Shown here one piece after another: positions 53,318 through 60,751 of a stretch of DNA of 64,000 bases. The translations under genes were made by a program, and so were the position numbers. Source of the stretch: Bact-08 sp964533215 (GTDB taxonomy: Bacteria > Bacteroidota > Bacteroidia > Bacteroidales > UBA932). Each line of letters begins with the position of its first letter. Positions within the stretch are counted from its first letter, which is position 1. The notes under the pieces are model-generated. The model did no database searches, was not told the DNA's origin, and worked only from the letters and a program-made list of their open reading frames with translations. The stretch covers positions 1-64,000 of the forward strand of contig CAZHLJ010000001.1 of NCBI GenBank assembly GCA_964533215.1. The letters run 5' to 3'.

Positions 53318-54508
53318 ATGTATAAAGAGTTTCAAAATTTCCTTACAAGTGAGCTTGAGAACATCGAGTCTGCAGGCTTATACAAGAGAGAAAGAGTCAT
53401 TACCACTGCACAACAGGCTGCAATAAAGGTTAATACAGGACAAGAAGTATTGAACTTCTGTGCAAACAACTATCTTGGCCTTTCCAACAGCCCTGTTTTG
53501 ATTAACGCTGCCAAAGATGCTTTGGACAAAAGAGGATTTGGAATGTCAAGTGTACGCTTTATTTGCGGAACACAGGACCTTCATATCGAACTTGAAAAGA
53601 AAATCGCAGAATTTTTCGGTACAGAGGATACAATCCTATACGCATCATGCTTTGATGCCAACGGTGGTGTGTTCGAGCCACTGCTAAATGAAGAAGACGC
53701 AATAATCTCAGATGCCCTTAACCATGCCTCCATTATAGACGGAGTAAGGCTTTGTAAGGCTCAACGCTACCGCTATGCAAATGCAAACATGGATGAGTTG
53801 GAAAAATGTCTTAAGCTTGCTCAGGCACAACGTCACAGACTTATAGTTACAGACGGAGTGTTTTCTATGGATGGTAACGTAGCTCCTCTAGACAAGATAT
53901 ACGAGCTTGCCAATAAATATAATGCAATGGTAATGGTAGACGAGTCTCACTCAGCTGGAGTTGTAGGTAAGACAGGAAGGGGCACAACAGAAGAGTATAA
54001 CCTGAGAGGCAAGATTGAAATCCTGACAGGAACTCTCGGCAAGGCCTTTGGCGGTGCTATCGGAGGTTTCACAACCGGCAAGAAAGAGATCATTGCTATG
54101 TTGCGTCAGCGTTCAAGGCCATATCTCTTCTCTAACTCAATTCCACCAATGGTTGCAGCTGCAGGTATTGCAATGTTTGATATGATGTCAAAGACCAACG
54201 AGCTTCAAGACAAGCTTCATAAAAATACTGAGTACTTTGCCAAAAAGATGATTGCTGCAGGGTTTGACATCAAACCAACACAATCTGCAATTTGTGCACT
54301 TATGCTCTACGATGCCAAACTATCGCAGGAATTTGCAGCAAAGATGCTTGGAGAAGGAATATATGTAACTGGATTCTACTTCCCTGTTGTACCAAAAGGG
54401 CAGGATCGCATCCGGATTCAAATTTCTGCCGGACACGAAACCTGCCATTTGGATAAGTGTATTGCTGCTTTCACTAAAGTGGGCAAGGAGCTTGGAGTGA
54501 TCAAATAA
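53318..54508 (+). CDS. kbl: Glycine C-acetyltransferase (2-amino-3-ketobutyrate CoA ligase)
   Basis: A 396-residue PLP enzyme of the alpha-oxoamine synthase family. NFCANNYLGLSN, GFGMSSVRFICGTQDLH, DALNHASIIDG, VDESHSAGVVG and GTLGKAFGGAIGG (PLP Lys) are present. RFICGTQD favours Kbl over BioF or serine palmitoyltransferase. It cleaves 2-amino-3-ketobutyrate to glycine and acetyl-CoA in threonine breakdown. The usual partner tdh is not adjacent. It ends three bases before the convergent PspC gene. Confidence 0.93.
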   Translation: MYKEFQNFLTSELENIESAGLYKRERVITTAQQAAIKVNTGQEVLNFCANNYLGLSNSPVLINAAKDALDKRGFGMSSVRFICGTQDLHIELEKKIAEFFGTEDTILYASCFDANGGVFEPLLNEEDAIISDALNHASIIDGVRLCKAQRYRYANANMDELEKCLKLAQAQRHRLIVTDGVFSMDGNVAPLDKIYELANKYNAMVMVDESHSAGVVGKTGRGTTEEYNLRGKIEILTGTLGKAFGGAIGGFTTGKKEIIAMLRQRSRPYLFSNSIPPMVAAAGIAMFDMMSKTNELQDKLHKNTEYFAKKMIAAGFDIKPTQSAICALMLYDAKLSQEFAAKMLGEGIYVTGFYFPVVPKGQDRIRIQISAGHETCHLDKCIAAFTKVGKELGVIK

Positions 54509-54510
54509 CG

Positions 54511-56034
54511 CTAATTCCACTCATCATGCCAGTACCATCCGTGGTAGTGTCGGTGACCCCATCTCCAGCTTTCCCGATGCTCGAAATCACTGTCAAAATC
54601 GTGTCTGACTGGCTTTTCAAGTATCACCTTGACCCTTTCAGGTATACATATTGAGATCTCCTTACAGGTACCACTCCACTTATTCGCTTTGTTATAAGTA
54701 TCAGCATGAATTATTAATAATGAATCCTTCAGCTCAACAGTTGGAGGATTTTTTTCTGCCTTTATAAGCGCCTCTGCATAGGTGCAAGCCAAGGAATGTG
54801 ACTCTATGTAGATCATGGAGCTATCACTCTCACTTTGTCTTACAATCTTTACCTGAGGAAACGCAACTATGTTATGGTTATTTCTATCACCATCCACCCA
54901 GAAAAGCTCCATCCCAGATTTATCTAGATCAAAGAAAACCTTTGAATCCGGCATTCTTTCTGGAGACTCACATCTAAGATAAAGCGTGTCAATATCTGAT
55001 CTCAAAGAGATGGAATTGCTGTCACGTGCTCCATTCCAGTATGGCCTTGAGGCCTTTACGGAAAAGAAGGCCAAAGAGACTCCGGATACAATCCAAAATA
55101 GAAATATGATGAGACCTGGTCTGAACCTTGGCGACTTGAAACCGAATAGCAACTGAATGCCGCTATACAGCATTCCCATCAATGGGAGAAACATAAATAG
55201 TAGGAAGAATATCTTCAACCAGACTGGGTTGTTGATACCTAAATGTATATAGTCAATCACATCTACCGGAAGCACACCTTCTACAATCTCTGCACCTAAA
55301 AGCAGGAATGTAAGGAAAAGAATGCCTGAAACTGAAAAGATTAACAAGAATGCACCAACAACTTTCTTTATAATATCTCCAATTACGGCTCCACTTTGCG
55401 CACCTGCTCTCTTGATAGTCCCTCCCACCTGGTTCAGACCATCCTCAACTCTCCTCTGGATATGCGAAAGATCGGCAGATTCCCCGTGCATTGCGCACCT
55501 TTGTTCTACCGTCTTTGCCTCTGGTATTACCAGCCAAAGAACTATATATGTAACTATCATAAATGATCCGCCACCAAAGTGAAATCCCAGCAGCGAGAAT
55601 CCTAAAAAGAATACCACGAAGAGAATTCTTACAAGCACTGTATCAATGTTGAAATAGGTAGCCAGACCAGAACATACACCTCCGAAAACCTTATTGTCCG
55701 GATTCCTGAATACTCGTTTCTGAGTAGTTCTGGGACCTCTGTCCTGACTCGGCTCATAGCTGGAATTACCGGTCTCTTCATCAATGATTTCAGGCCTTCC
55801 TAAAATATTGACAACCTCTTTTACTACATCCATTGAAACAACAGCCTCCTTTCCCGATTTCTCAATGAAGAGCTCTGCCATCCTCTCCTCTATTCCTTCA
55901 ATTATCTCATCCCCGTTTTGTTTAGACTTGTAATGGGCGTTAAGTTCTCCCAAATAGGCCTTTAATAGCTCATAGCCATCTTCATCGATGGTAAAGGCTA
56001 GGTTTCCTATGCTTACTTTAACAACCTTTTTCAT
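54511..56034 (-). CDS. Large PspC domain protein with N-terminal helical domain
   Basis: A 507-residue membrane protein. Residues 1-95 are a helical domain (FTIDEDGYELLKAYLGEL; EGIEERMAELFIE; VVNILGRPEII) shared with the small PspC protein two genes upstream. The PspC domain follows (VFRNPDNKVFGGVCSGLATYFNIDTVLVRILFV), then further membrane helices and a soluble beta-rich domain. The C-terminal 22 residues are rich in His and Trp (GHRHYHGWYWHDEW). PspC proteins take part in envelope stress. A PadR regulator gene precedes it by five bases. Confidence 0.85.
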   Translation of the reverse strand: MKKVVKVSIGNLAFTIDEDGYELLKAYLGELNAHYKSKQNGDEIIEGIEERMAELFIEKSGKEAVVSMDVVKEVVNILGRPEIIDEETGNSSYEPSQDRGPRTTQKRVFRNPDNKVFGGVCSGLATYFNIDTVLVRILFVVFFLGFSLLGFHFGGGSFMIVTYIVLWLVIPEAKTVEQRCAMHGESADLSHIQRRVEDGLNQVGGTIKRAGAQSGAVIGDIIKKVVGAFLLIFSVSGILFLTFLLLGAEIVEGVLPVDVIDYIHLGINNPVWLKIFFLLFMFLPLMGMLYSGIQLLFGFKSPRFRPGLIIFLFWIVSGVSLAFFSVKASRPYWNGARDSNSISLRSDIDTLYLRCESPERMPDSKVFFDLDKSGMELFWVDGDRNNHNIVAFPQVKIVRQSESDSSMIYIESHSLACTYAEALIKAEKNPPTVELKDSLLIIHADTYNKANKWSGTCKEISICIPERVKVILEKPVRHDFDSDFEHRESWRWGHRHYHGWYWHDEWN

Positions 56035-56039
56035 CTTAT

Positions 56040-56381
56040 TTATTTTTTATTGTTTCTGATTAAAGCAATTGTTTCCACCAGCTCCTGCCATACGCCGTCC
56101 ATTTCTGCAAGAAGTTCCTTCCCTTTGGAAGTTATAGAGTAGTATTTCCTAGGTGGTCCCTGTGGTGACTCTTCCCATCTGTAACTTAACAAACCTTGGT
56201 TTTTCTGTCTGGTCAGCAGAGGATAGAGAGTCCCCTCCACAACTATCATACTGGCATCTTTTAACTCTGATATCAGAGAAGATGCATATGCGTCGTTATT
56301 ATTCAGAATACTAAGTATGCAGTATTCCAGAACACCTTTACGCATTTGTGATTTAATATTATCTGTATTAATGTCGTTCAT
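56040..56381 (-). CDS. PadR family transcription regulator
   Basis: A 113-residue winged-helix regulator: QMRKGVLEYCILSILNNNDAYASSLI, then VVEGTLYPLLTRQKNQGLLSYRWEESPQGPPRKYYSIT, the PadR signature. PadR proteins repress envelope or drug-response genes and bind small ligands or simply the promoter. It lies between two PspC genes of the same operon with gaps of 5 and 8 bases, so it probably controls its own operon. Confidence 0.95.
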   Translation of the reverse strand: MNDINTDNIKSQMRKGVLEYCILSILNNNDAYASSLISELKDASMIVVEGTLYPLLTRQKNQGLLSYRWEESPQGPPRKYYSITSKGKELLAEMDGVWQELVETIALIRNNKK

Positions 56382-56389
56382 AACCGGTT

Positions 56390-56965
56390 CTATTTATATA
56401 TTGAATACTTTCTAAGATTCTCTGCTGTTACAGGAATCCCGCGCATTTCGCATTTTTGGGCAGCGGTAGTTGCCAGCGGAGCAACTATCCAGAAAATGAT
56501 GTATGCCCAAAATCCAACACCCCCCATGAATAGAGAGATGATGAAGAGTACCCTCACAAGTACAATGTCAACATTTGTATAGAGAGCCAAGCCCCCGCAA
56601 ACTCCTCCAATAGTCCTGGTGTCCGGATCCCTGTAGAGTTTTTTCACTACATGTACATAATCACTCTCTTTTTTTGAGTTTGTGGTTGAAGAAAAGTCAT
56701 CGTCAGCCACCTCTCCGTCGGGCATGCCCAACTGTGCGATGATTTTGTTTACAAGGGCAATATTGACAACCTCTTGTCCAACTCTCAGAGATTCTGAGAA
56801 AAGCTCTGCAATTCTCTGTTCCAGATCTTCCATGACATCTCCGGTTTGCACACCCATCTTAGTTCTTTCACGGAACTTTTCAAGGTATTTGTCCAATTTC
56901 TGATAGGCGTCCTCGTCAATGACAAAACTACTGCCGCCTATACCAACATTTACAACTTTTTTCAT
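56390..56965 (-). CDS. Small PspC domain protein with N-terminal helical domain
   Basis: A 191-residue protein. Residues 1-95 are a helical domain (FVIDEDAYQKLDKYLEKFRERT; EDLEQRIAELFSESL; IIAQLGMPDGE) shared with the large PspC protein. The PspC domain follows with LYRDPDTRTIGGVCGGLALYTNVDIVLVRVLFI and two membrane helices. The extra domain recalls the helical modules that accompany PadR regulators in other phyla. First gene of the PspC-PadR-PspC operon. Confidence 0.88.
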   Translation of the reverse strand: MKKVVNVGIGGSSFVIDEDAYQKLDKYLEKFRERTKMGVQTGDVMEDLEQRIAELFSESLRVGQEVVNIALVNKIIAQLGMPDGEVADDDFSSTTNSKKESDYVHVVKKLYRDPDTRTIGGVCGGLALYTNVDIVLVRVLFIISLFMGGVGFWAYIIFWIVAPLATTAAQKCEMRGIPVTAENLRKYSIYK

Positions 56966-57003
56966 TTCATACAGTATTATATAATTTCATAGAATTAGGT
57001 AGT

Positions 57004-57011
57004 GCAAATAT
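57004..57011 (-). promoter_or_regulatory. -7 box (TATATTTG) of the PspC-PadR operon
   Basis: A full TAnnTTTG match on the minus strand 38 bases before the small PspC start codon. Confidence 0.5.
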
Positions 57012-57056
57012 ATATACAAATATCAATACCTTGTATCACATAGTACTAAAATTTAA

Positions 57057-57089
57057 ATAAAAAAAAGTCCACTACTACTGTAACGGACT
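57057..57089 (-). terminator. Intrinsic terminator after secG
   Basis: On the minus strand AGTCC and GGACT form a short stem followed by a run of eight or more T. It closes the sigma-54 regulator-lptE-TPR-secG operon. The stem is only five base pairs, so the strength is uncertain. Confidence 0.55.
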
Positions 57090-57113
57090 GATATACTGTT
57101 AGAAAATTTTTAT

Positions 57114-57482
57114 CTATTTCTGAGGAGCAGCAGGTTTTTCTGCGGGTTTTTCTGTTGAAGGGGCTGTTGGAGCAGGGTTGGTAGGAAATTCCGGTTGACC
57201 TTGAACAGGAGCCGAATTTTCTATCCTTTGCTGAACAGCATCAGATTTTCCAACGTCACCTGTTGAAACAAAAGCTGTTGCTAAAACGCATAGAACAATA
57301 ACTGTTATGGCGAGTGTCCAGGTAGCTTTCTCCAAAAAGTCCGCTGTCTGACGGACACCGAAAGTTTGATTACCTGATGCAAAGTTAGCAGCCAATCCGC
57401 CGCCTTTTGAGTTTTGCACTAAAACTATAATGGTCAGCAAGATACTGGCTATTACAATTAGGATGGAAATTGCTGTATACAT
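57114..57482 (-). CDS. secG: Preprotein translocase subunit SecG
   Basis: A 122-residue membrane protein with two helices (ISILIVIASILLTIIVLVQNSKGGGLA and ATWTLAITVIVLCVLATAF) and the SecG signature NSKGGGLAANF between them. It assists SecYEG export. The C-terminal tail is rich in Pro, Ala and Glu (PTAPSTEKPAEKPAAPQK), as in other Bacteroidetes SecG. It follows the TPR-like gene by four bases. Confidence 0.93.
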   Translation of the reverse strand: MYTAISILIVIASILLTIIVLVQNSKGGGLAANFASGNQTFGVRQTADFLEKATWTLAITVIVLCVLATAFVSTGDVGKSDAVQQRIENSAPVQGQPEFPTNPAPTAPSTEKPAEKPAAPQK

Positions 57483-57486
57483 AATA

Positions 57487-58245
57487 TTACTGATTGTGTT
57501 TACTCTTTAAATCTTGTACAAGGGTCGCAAAGTAAGTACTTTTTTCCGGATATAGCAAAATAAGTTTTGCATACACATCCAGAGCTCTCTTATAAAAACC
57601 TTGTTGAGTATAAATTTTCGCCAAGGTCTCCGTATAAAATCCCGAGTCTTCAAAACTTTCGTCCTCACCGGTTTCAATTGTAAAGTCCGTCTCATTAGTC
57701 CCGACAGAAGGGTTGGACCTTAAAAGAGATGGTTTCTCTATAATGAACTTGTCCAAAGGCTGTGTCGTATCCAGCTGAAGAGCTTCAAAGTCGGTTCTGT
57801 TGAAATAATCACCACCTGCCAGGACTATTTTTGGAGATCCTTCTGTGTAGAGCGGATCAGTTTCAATTTCAAATGAAATCTCTTCAGAAGACTCTTGCTC
57901 ATCAACAATCTGTTCTGTAGAACATTCCTTTGTCTCCTTTACAACAGATACCATAGGAGCTGCATAATCAACAGAAATTTCCTGACTCGCGGCAACTTCA
58001 GGGAGAGCTTTTTCCGGTTCTACAACAACCGGTTGAAAATCAACCTGCTTTGTCGTATTGGATATTTCAAAAAGTTTTGCTCTCGAATAAACATAGGCAG
58101 CGGCTCTCTTAAGACACTCGACTTTTTGGTCTTCACCAAGAGCACAACCTTTTTTAAAAAGCTCAAGACGGGCTAGAGAAAACCACGGGTATCTTTCTAT
58201 TGCCTGTTCAAGAGTTGATATATCCAAGTTTTCCATAACTACCAA
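57487..58245 (-). CDS. Tetratricopeptide-like helical protein of unknown function
   Basis: A 252-residue cytoplasmic protein. The first 60 residues are helical (LEQAIERYPWFSLARLELFKKGC). A long acidic, poorly ordered middle follows. A C-terminal TPR-like unit (YTETLAKIYTQQGFYKRALDVYAKLILLYPEKSTYFATLV) is clear. It is a conserved neighbour between lptE and secG in Bacteroidetes. It overlaps the lptE end by seven bases. Function unknown. Confidence 0.78.
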   Translation of the reverse strand: MVVMENLDISTLEQAIERYPWFSLARLELFKKGCALGEDQKVECLKRAAAYVYSRAKLFEISNTTKQVDFQPVVVEPEKALPEVAASQEISVDYAAPMVSVVKETKECSTEQIVDEQESSEEISFEIETDPLYTEGSPKIVLAGGDYFNRTDFEALQLDTTQPLDKFIIEKPSLLRSNPSVGTNETDFTIETGEDESFEDSGFYTETLAKIYTQQGFYKRALDVYAKLILLYPEKSTYFATLVQDLKSKHNQ

Positions 58246-58736
58246 TTTGCAACTGTGGCGTTAAAAACCTCATCAACCAACTTCTCAACAATAGCCTCCG
58301 TCAGGCTTGCCTCAACCATATCCAGGTTACTAGTTGAGGGATAATCCTCAAACTGGGCAAATGTCTTTTCGAAATTTTCCTTTGGATACTTATTATTAGT
58401 GAATTTTATCTTTATTGTTACTGTGAGCCTGTTCTTTGAAGCCACCTCTTGAGCTGTAACCGCCAGAGCTGTTGTCTCATAAGAAACAATAGATCCTTCA
58501 ACGAAAAGGTCTCCGTCAGAAGGGTCTAGCTTTAGCTTAGTGAATCTTCTGTACTTATCCTTAAGTGCCTCAGTAAGAGTATTGCTTAAGGCTGGATTAA
58601 CCCTCATAGCCTTGTTTTCTATATAGTTCACAGTTATAGAGTTGACATCCGGCTTTATTGCAGAACTTGTAAAGCTGTATATTCCACAAGAAGATACAAC
58701 CAAAAGGGTGAAAAATATTATCGCTAGTTTTTTCAT
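58239..58736 (-). CDS. lptE: LptE-like LPS assembly lipoprotein
   Basis: A 165-residue lipoprotein with lipobox VVSSC (Cys16), followed by GIYSFTSSAIKPDVNSITVNYIEN, the LptE opening of Bacteroidetes, and the VTVTIKIKFTNNK strand region. LptE plugs the LptD barrel that sets LPS in the outer membrane. It overlaps the regulator gene by four bases (ATGA). LptD is not in the window. Confidence 0.88.
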   Translation of the reverse strand: MKKLAIIFFTLLVVSSCGIYSFTSSAIKPDVNSITVNYIENKAMRVNPALSNTLTEALKDKYRRFTKLKLDPSDGDLFVEGSIVSYETTALAVTAQEVASKNRLTVTIKIKFTNNKYPKENFEKTFAQFEDYPSTSNLDMVEASLTEAIVEKLVDEVFNATVANW

Positions 58737-59887
58737 AAATCCAAATTTAACTCTTTTATCTTGCGATACAATGTCCTCTCCGATATTCCAAGCTCGGCAG
58801 CCGCCGATTTTCTTTTACCCCCATGTTTTTCCAAAGCCTTTTTGATAAGGTCTGCATTCATGTCCTGGATAGAGAAGCTTTCATGTTCTTGACCTGCATA
58901 TATTTCAGGATCCTCGTCATAATCAACGACAGAGTTTTCTGCAATTCCGACAGCAGAAACATCACTTTGACAATTAATCTTGGCTTTCAGCTCCTCCACT
59001 TCCTGCCGGAGCTGATAAAGTATCTTATAGATAATATCTCTGTCTGTGAGATAGTCAGGATTATATCCCTCTGTTCTTACGGGCAGATGGTTAGGATTGT
59101 CCTGTGGAAGATATTTCTTCAATACTTCTGCCCCTATCAACCTATTGGTTTCAATAACCGATATCTGTTCCGCAATACTCTTGAGTTGTCTTATATTGCC
59201 GGGCCATCTGTAAGAGTCAAGTATGTGTACAGCCTCAGCAGTAAGCTTAATAGCCGGCATTTTGTACTTGTCAGCGAAATCAAGGGAAAATTTCTTAAAC
59301 AGCAGATGAATATCCTCTCTTCTCTCCCTTAATGGTGGAATAATGATTGGTACTGTATTCAATCTGTAGTAGAGATCTTCCCGGAACTTGCCATTCTCAA
59401 TCGCTCTCAGAATATTTACATTGGTTGCGGCTATCACTCTTACATCAGTCTTCTGTACCTTTGAGGAGCCTACTTTTATGAATTCCCCTGATTGAAGGAC
59501 CCTCAGAAGTCTCACCTGAGTGGAAAGAGGAAGCTCCGCAACTTCATCCAGAAAAAGAGTTCCGCCATCCGCAACTTCGAAATACCCTTTTCTGGTCTCA
59601 AATGCTCCAGTAAACGAACCCTTCTCGTGGCCAAACAATTCTGAATCAATAGTACCTTCTGGAATAGCTCCACAGTTAACAGCTATATATTGATTGTGTT
59701 TCCTCGCGCTATTCAAGTGAATGATCTGTGGAAAAACCTCCTTCCCAACGCCACTTTCACCTGTAATCAGTACAGAAAGGTCAGTTGCGGCAACCTGCAC
59801 AGCTATGTCAATAGCTCTGTTGAGTACCGGGTTGTCACCAATAATATCAAATCTTAGTTTAATCGCACGTAAATCCATGATCCGCAA
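58733..59887 (-). CDS. Sigma-54-dependent activator without receiver domain
   Basis: A 384-residue AAA+ activator. The Walker A motif is GESGVGKE, the sigma-54 contact loop is GSFTGA (usually GAFTGA), Walker B is GGTLFLDEVAEL, and the end is a Fis-type HTH (KSAAAELGISERTLYRKIKELNL). There is no N-terminal receiver or PAS domain, so no visible signal input. It lies upstream of lptE with a four-base overlap and is common at this place in Bacteroidetes. The start could be the ATG three codons in (MDLRAIK). Confidence 0.93.
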   Translation of the reverse strand: MRIMDLRAIKLRFDIIGDNPVLNRAIDIAVQVAATDLSVLITGESGVGKEVFPQIIHLNSARKHNQYIAVNCGAIPEGTIDSELFGHEKGSFTGAFETRKGYFEVADGGTLFLDEVAELPLSTQVRLLRVLQSGEFIKVGSSKVQKTDVRVIAATNVNILRAIENGKFREDLYYRLNTVPIIIPPLRERREDIHLLFKKFSLDFADKYKMPAIKLTAEAVHILDSYRWPGNIRQLKSIAEQISVIETNRLIGAEVLKKYLPQDNPNHLPVRTEGYNPDYLTDRDIIYKILYQLRQEVEELKAKINCQSDVSAVGIAENSVVDYDEDPEIYAGQEHESFSIQDMNADLIKKALEKHGGKRKSAAAELGISERTLYRKIKELNLDL

Positions 59888-59903
59888 AAATAGATAAAAT
59901 TTG

Positions 59904-59911
59904 TACCTTTG
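59904..59911 (+). promoter_or_regulatory. -7 box (TACCTTTG) of kdsB
   Basis: A full TAnnTTTG match 22 bases before the kdsB start, in the short divergent spacer with the sigma-54 activator gene. Confidence 0.55.
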
Positions 59912-59933
59912 AGAAATTTAAACCCCATTTGTC

Positions 59934-60695
59934 ATGAAAATTCTTGCTCTTATTCCCTCCCGATATGGTTCAACCCGCTTCCCTGGCAAACCTCTTGTCG
60001 AGATTGAGGGTAAAACGATGATACAAAGAGTATACGAGCGTAGTTCCTCCGTTTTTGAGCATGTCTGTGTTGCCACTGATGACAACCGCATTTTTGAAGA
60101 AGTGACCCGCTTCGGTGGCGACGTTGTAATGACTTCTTCCACCCATAAAAGTGGGACAGACAGATGCTTTGAGGCGATGAAAATTGTTGAGGAAAGGGAA
60201 AACACTCAATATGATGTTATTGTCAATATTCAGGGAGATGAGCCCTTTATTGCGACAGAACAACTCCGGGAGCTTGTAGGTTGCTTCAAGGATAAGAGCG
60301 CAACAATTGCAACTTTGGTCAAGAAATTCTCTGCTGATGAGGATATCTTCAATCCAAACAGTCCAAAAGTTGTGATTTCAAATGATAATTTCGCCCTTTA
60401 TTTCAGCAGGAGCACTATACCTTATCAGCGTGGTATTGACAGCACTAAATGGATCGATGGCTTCCCTTACTACAAGCATATCGGTCTATATGCCTTTACA
60501 AGAGACGCATTGACCTCTGTTTCAGGGATGGAGCCTTCTCTACTGGAAAAGGCAGAGCAACTTGAACAACTACGGTGGCTAGAGAACGGATTAAGGATAA
60601 AAGTAGCTATCACTCAACACACTTCTTATTCAATAGACACACCTGAGGACATCAACGTATTGATATCAAAAAATGTTATTAGACCAAATAAATAA
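59934..60695 (+). CDS. kdsB: 3-deoxy-manno-octulosonate cytidylyltransferase
   Basis: KdsB activates Kdo to CMP-Kdo for the LPS inner core. The 253-residue enzyme has ALIPSRYGSTRFPGKPL (nucleotide loop), VATDD, NIQGDEPF and HIGLYAFTRD, all conserved. Together with lptE on the divergent operon it shows that the cell makes Kdo-bearing LPS. Confidence 0.96.
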   Translation: MKILALIPSRYGSTRFPGKPLVEIEGKTMIQRVYERSSSVFEHVCVATDDNRIFEEVTRFGGDVVMTSSTHKSGTDRCFEAMKIVEERENTQYDVIVNIQGDEPFIATEQLRELVGCFKDKSATIATLVKKFSADEDIFNPNSPKVVISNDNFALYFSRSTIPYQRGIDSTKWIDGFPYYKHIGLYAFTRDALTSVSGMEPSLLEKAEQLEQLRWLENGLRIKVAITQHTSYSIDTPEDINVLISKNVIRPNK

Positions 60696-60702
60696 AAATT
60701 CA

Positions 60703-60710
60703 TACCTTTG
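60703..60710 (+). promoter_or_regulatory. -7 box (TACCTTTG) of the OmpA/TPR-like lipoprotein gene
   Basis: A full TAnnTTTG match 41 bases before the start codon, eight bases after the kdsB stop, so the gene has its own promoter. Confidence 0.55.
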
Positions 60711-60751
60711 TAAGATAAGTAGCCAACTTTTTTAAATTAAATAATCAAATA

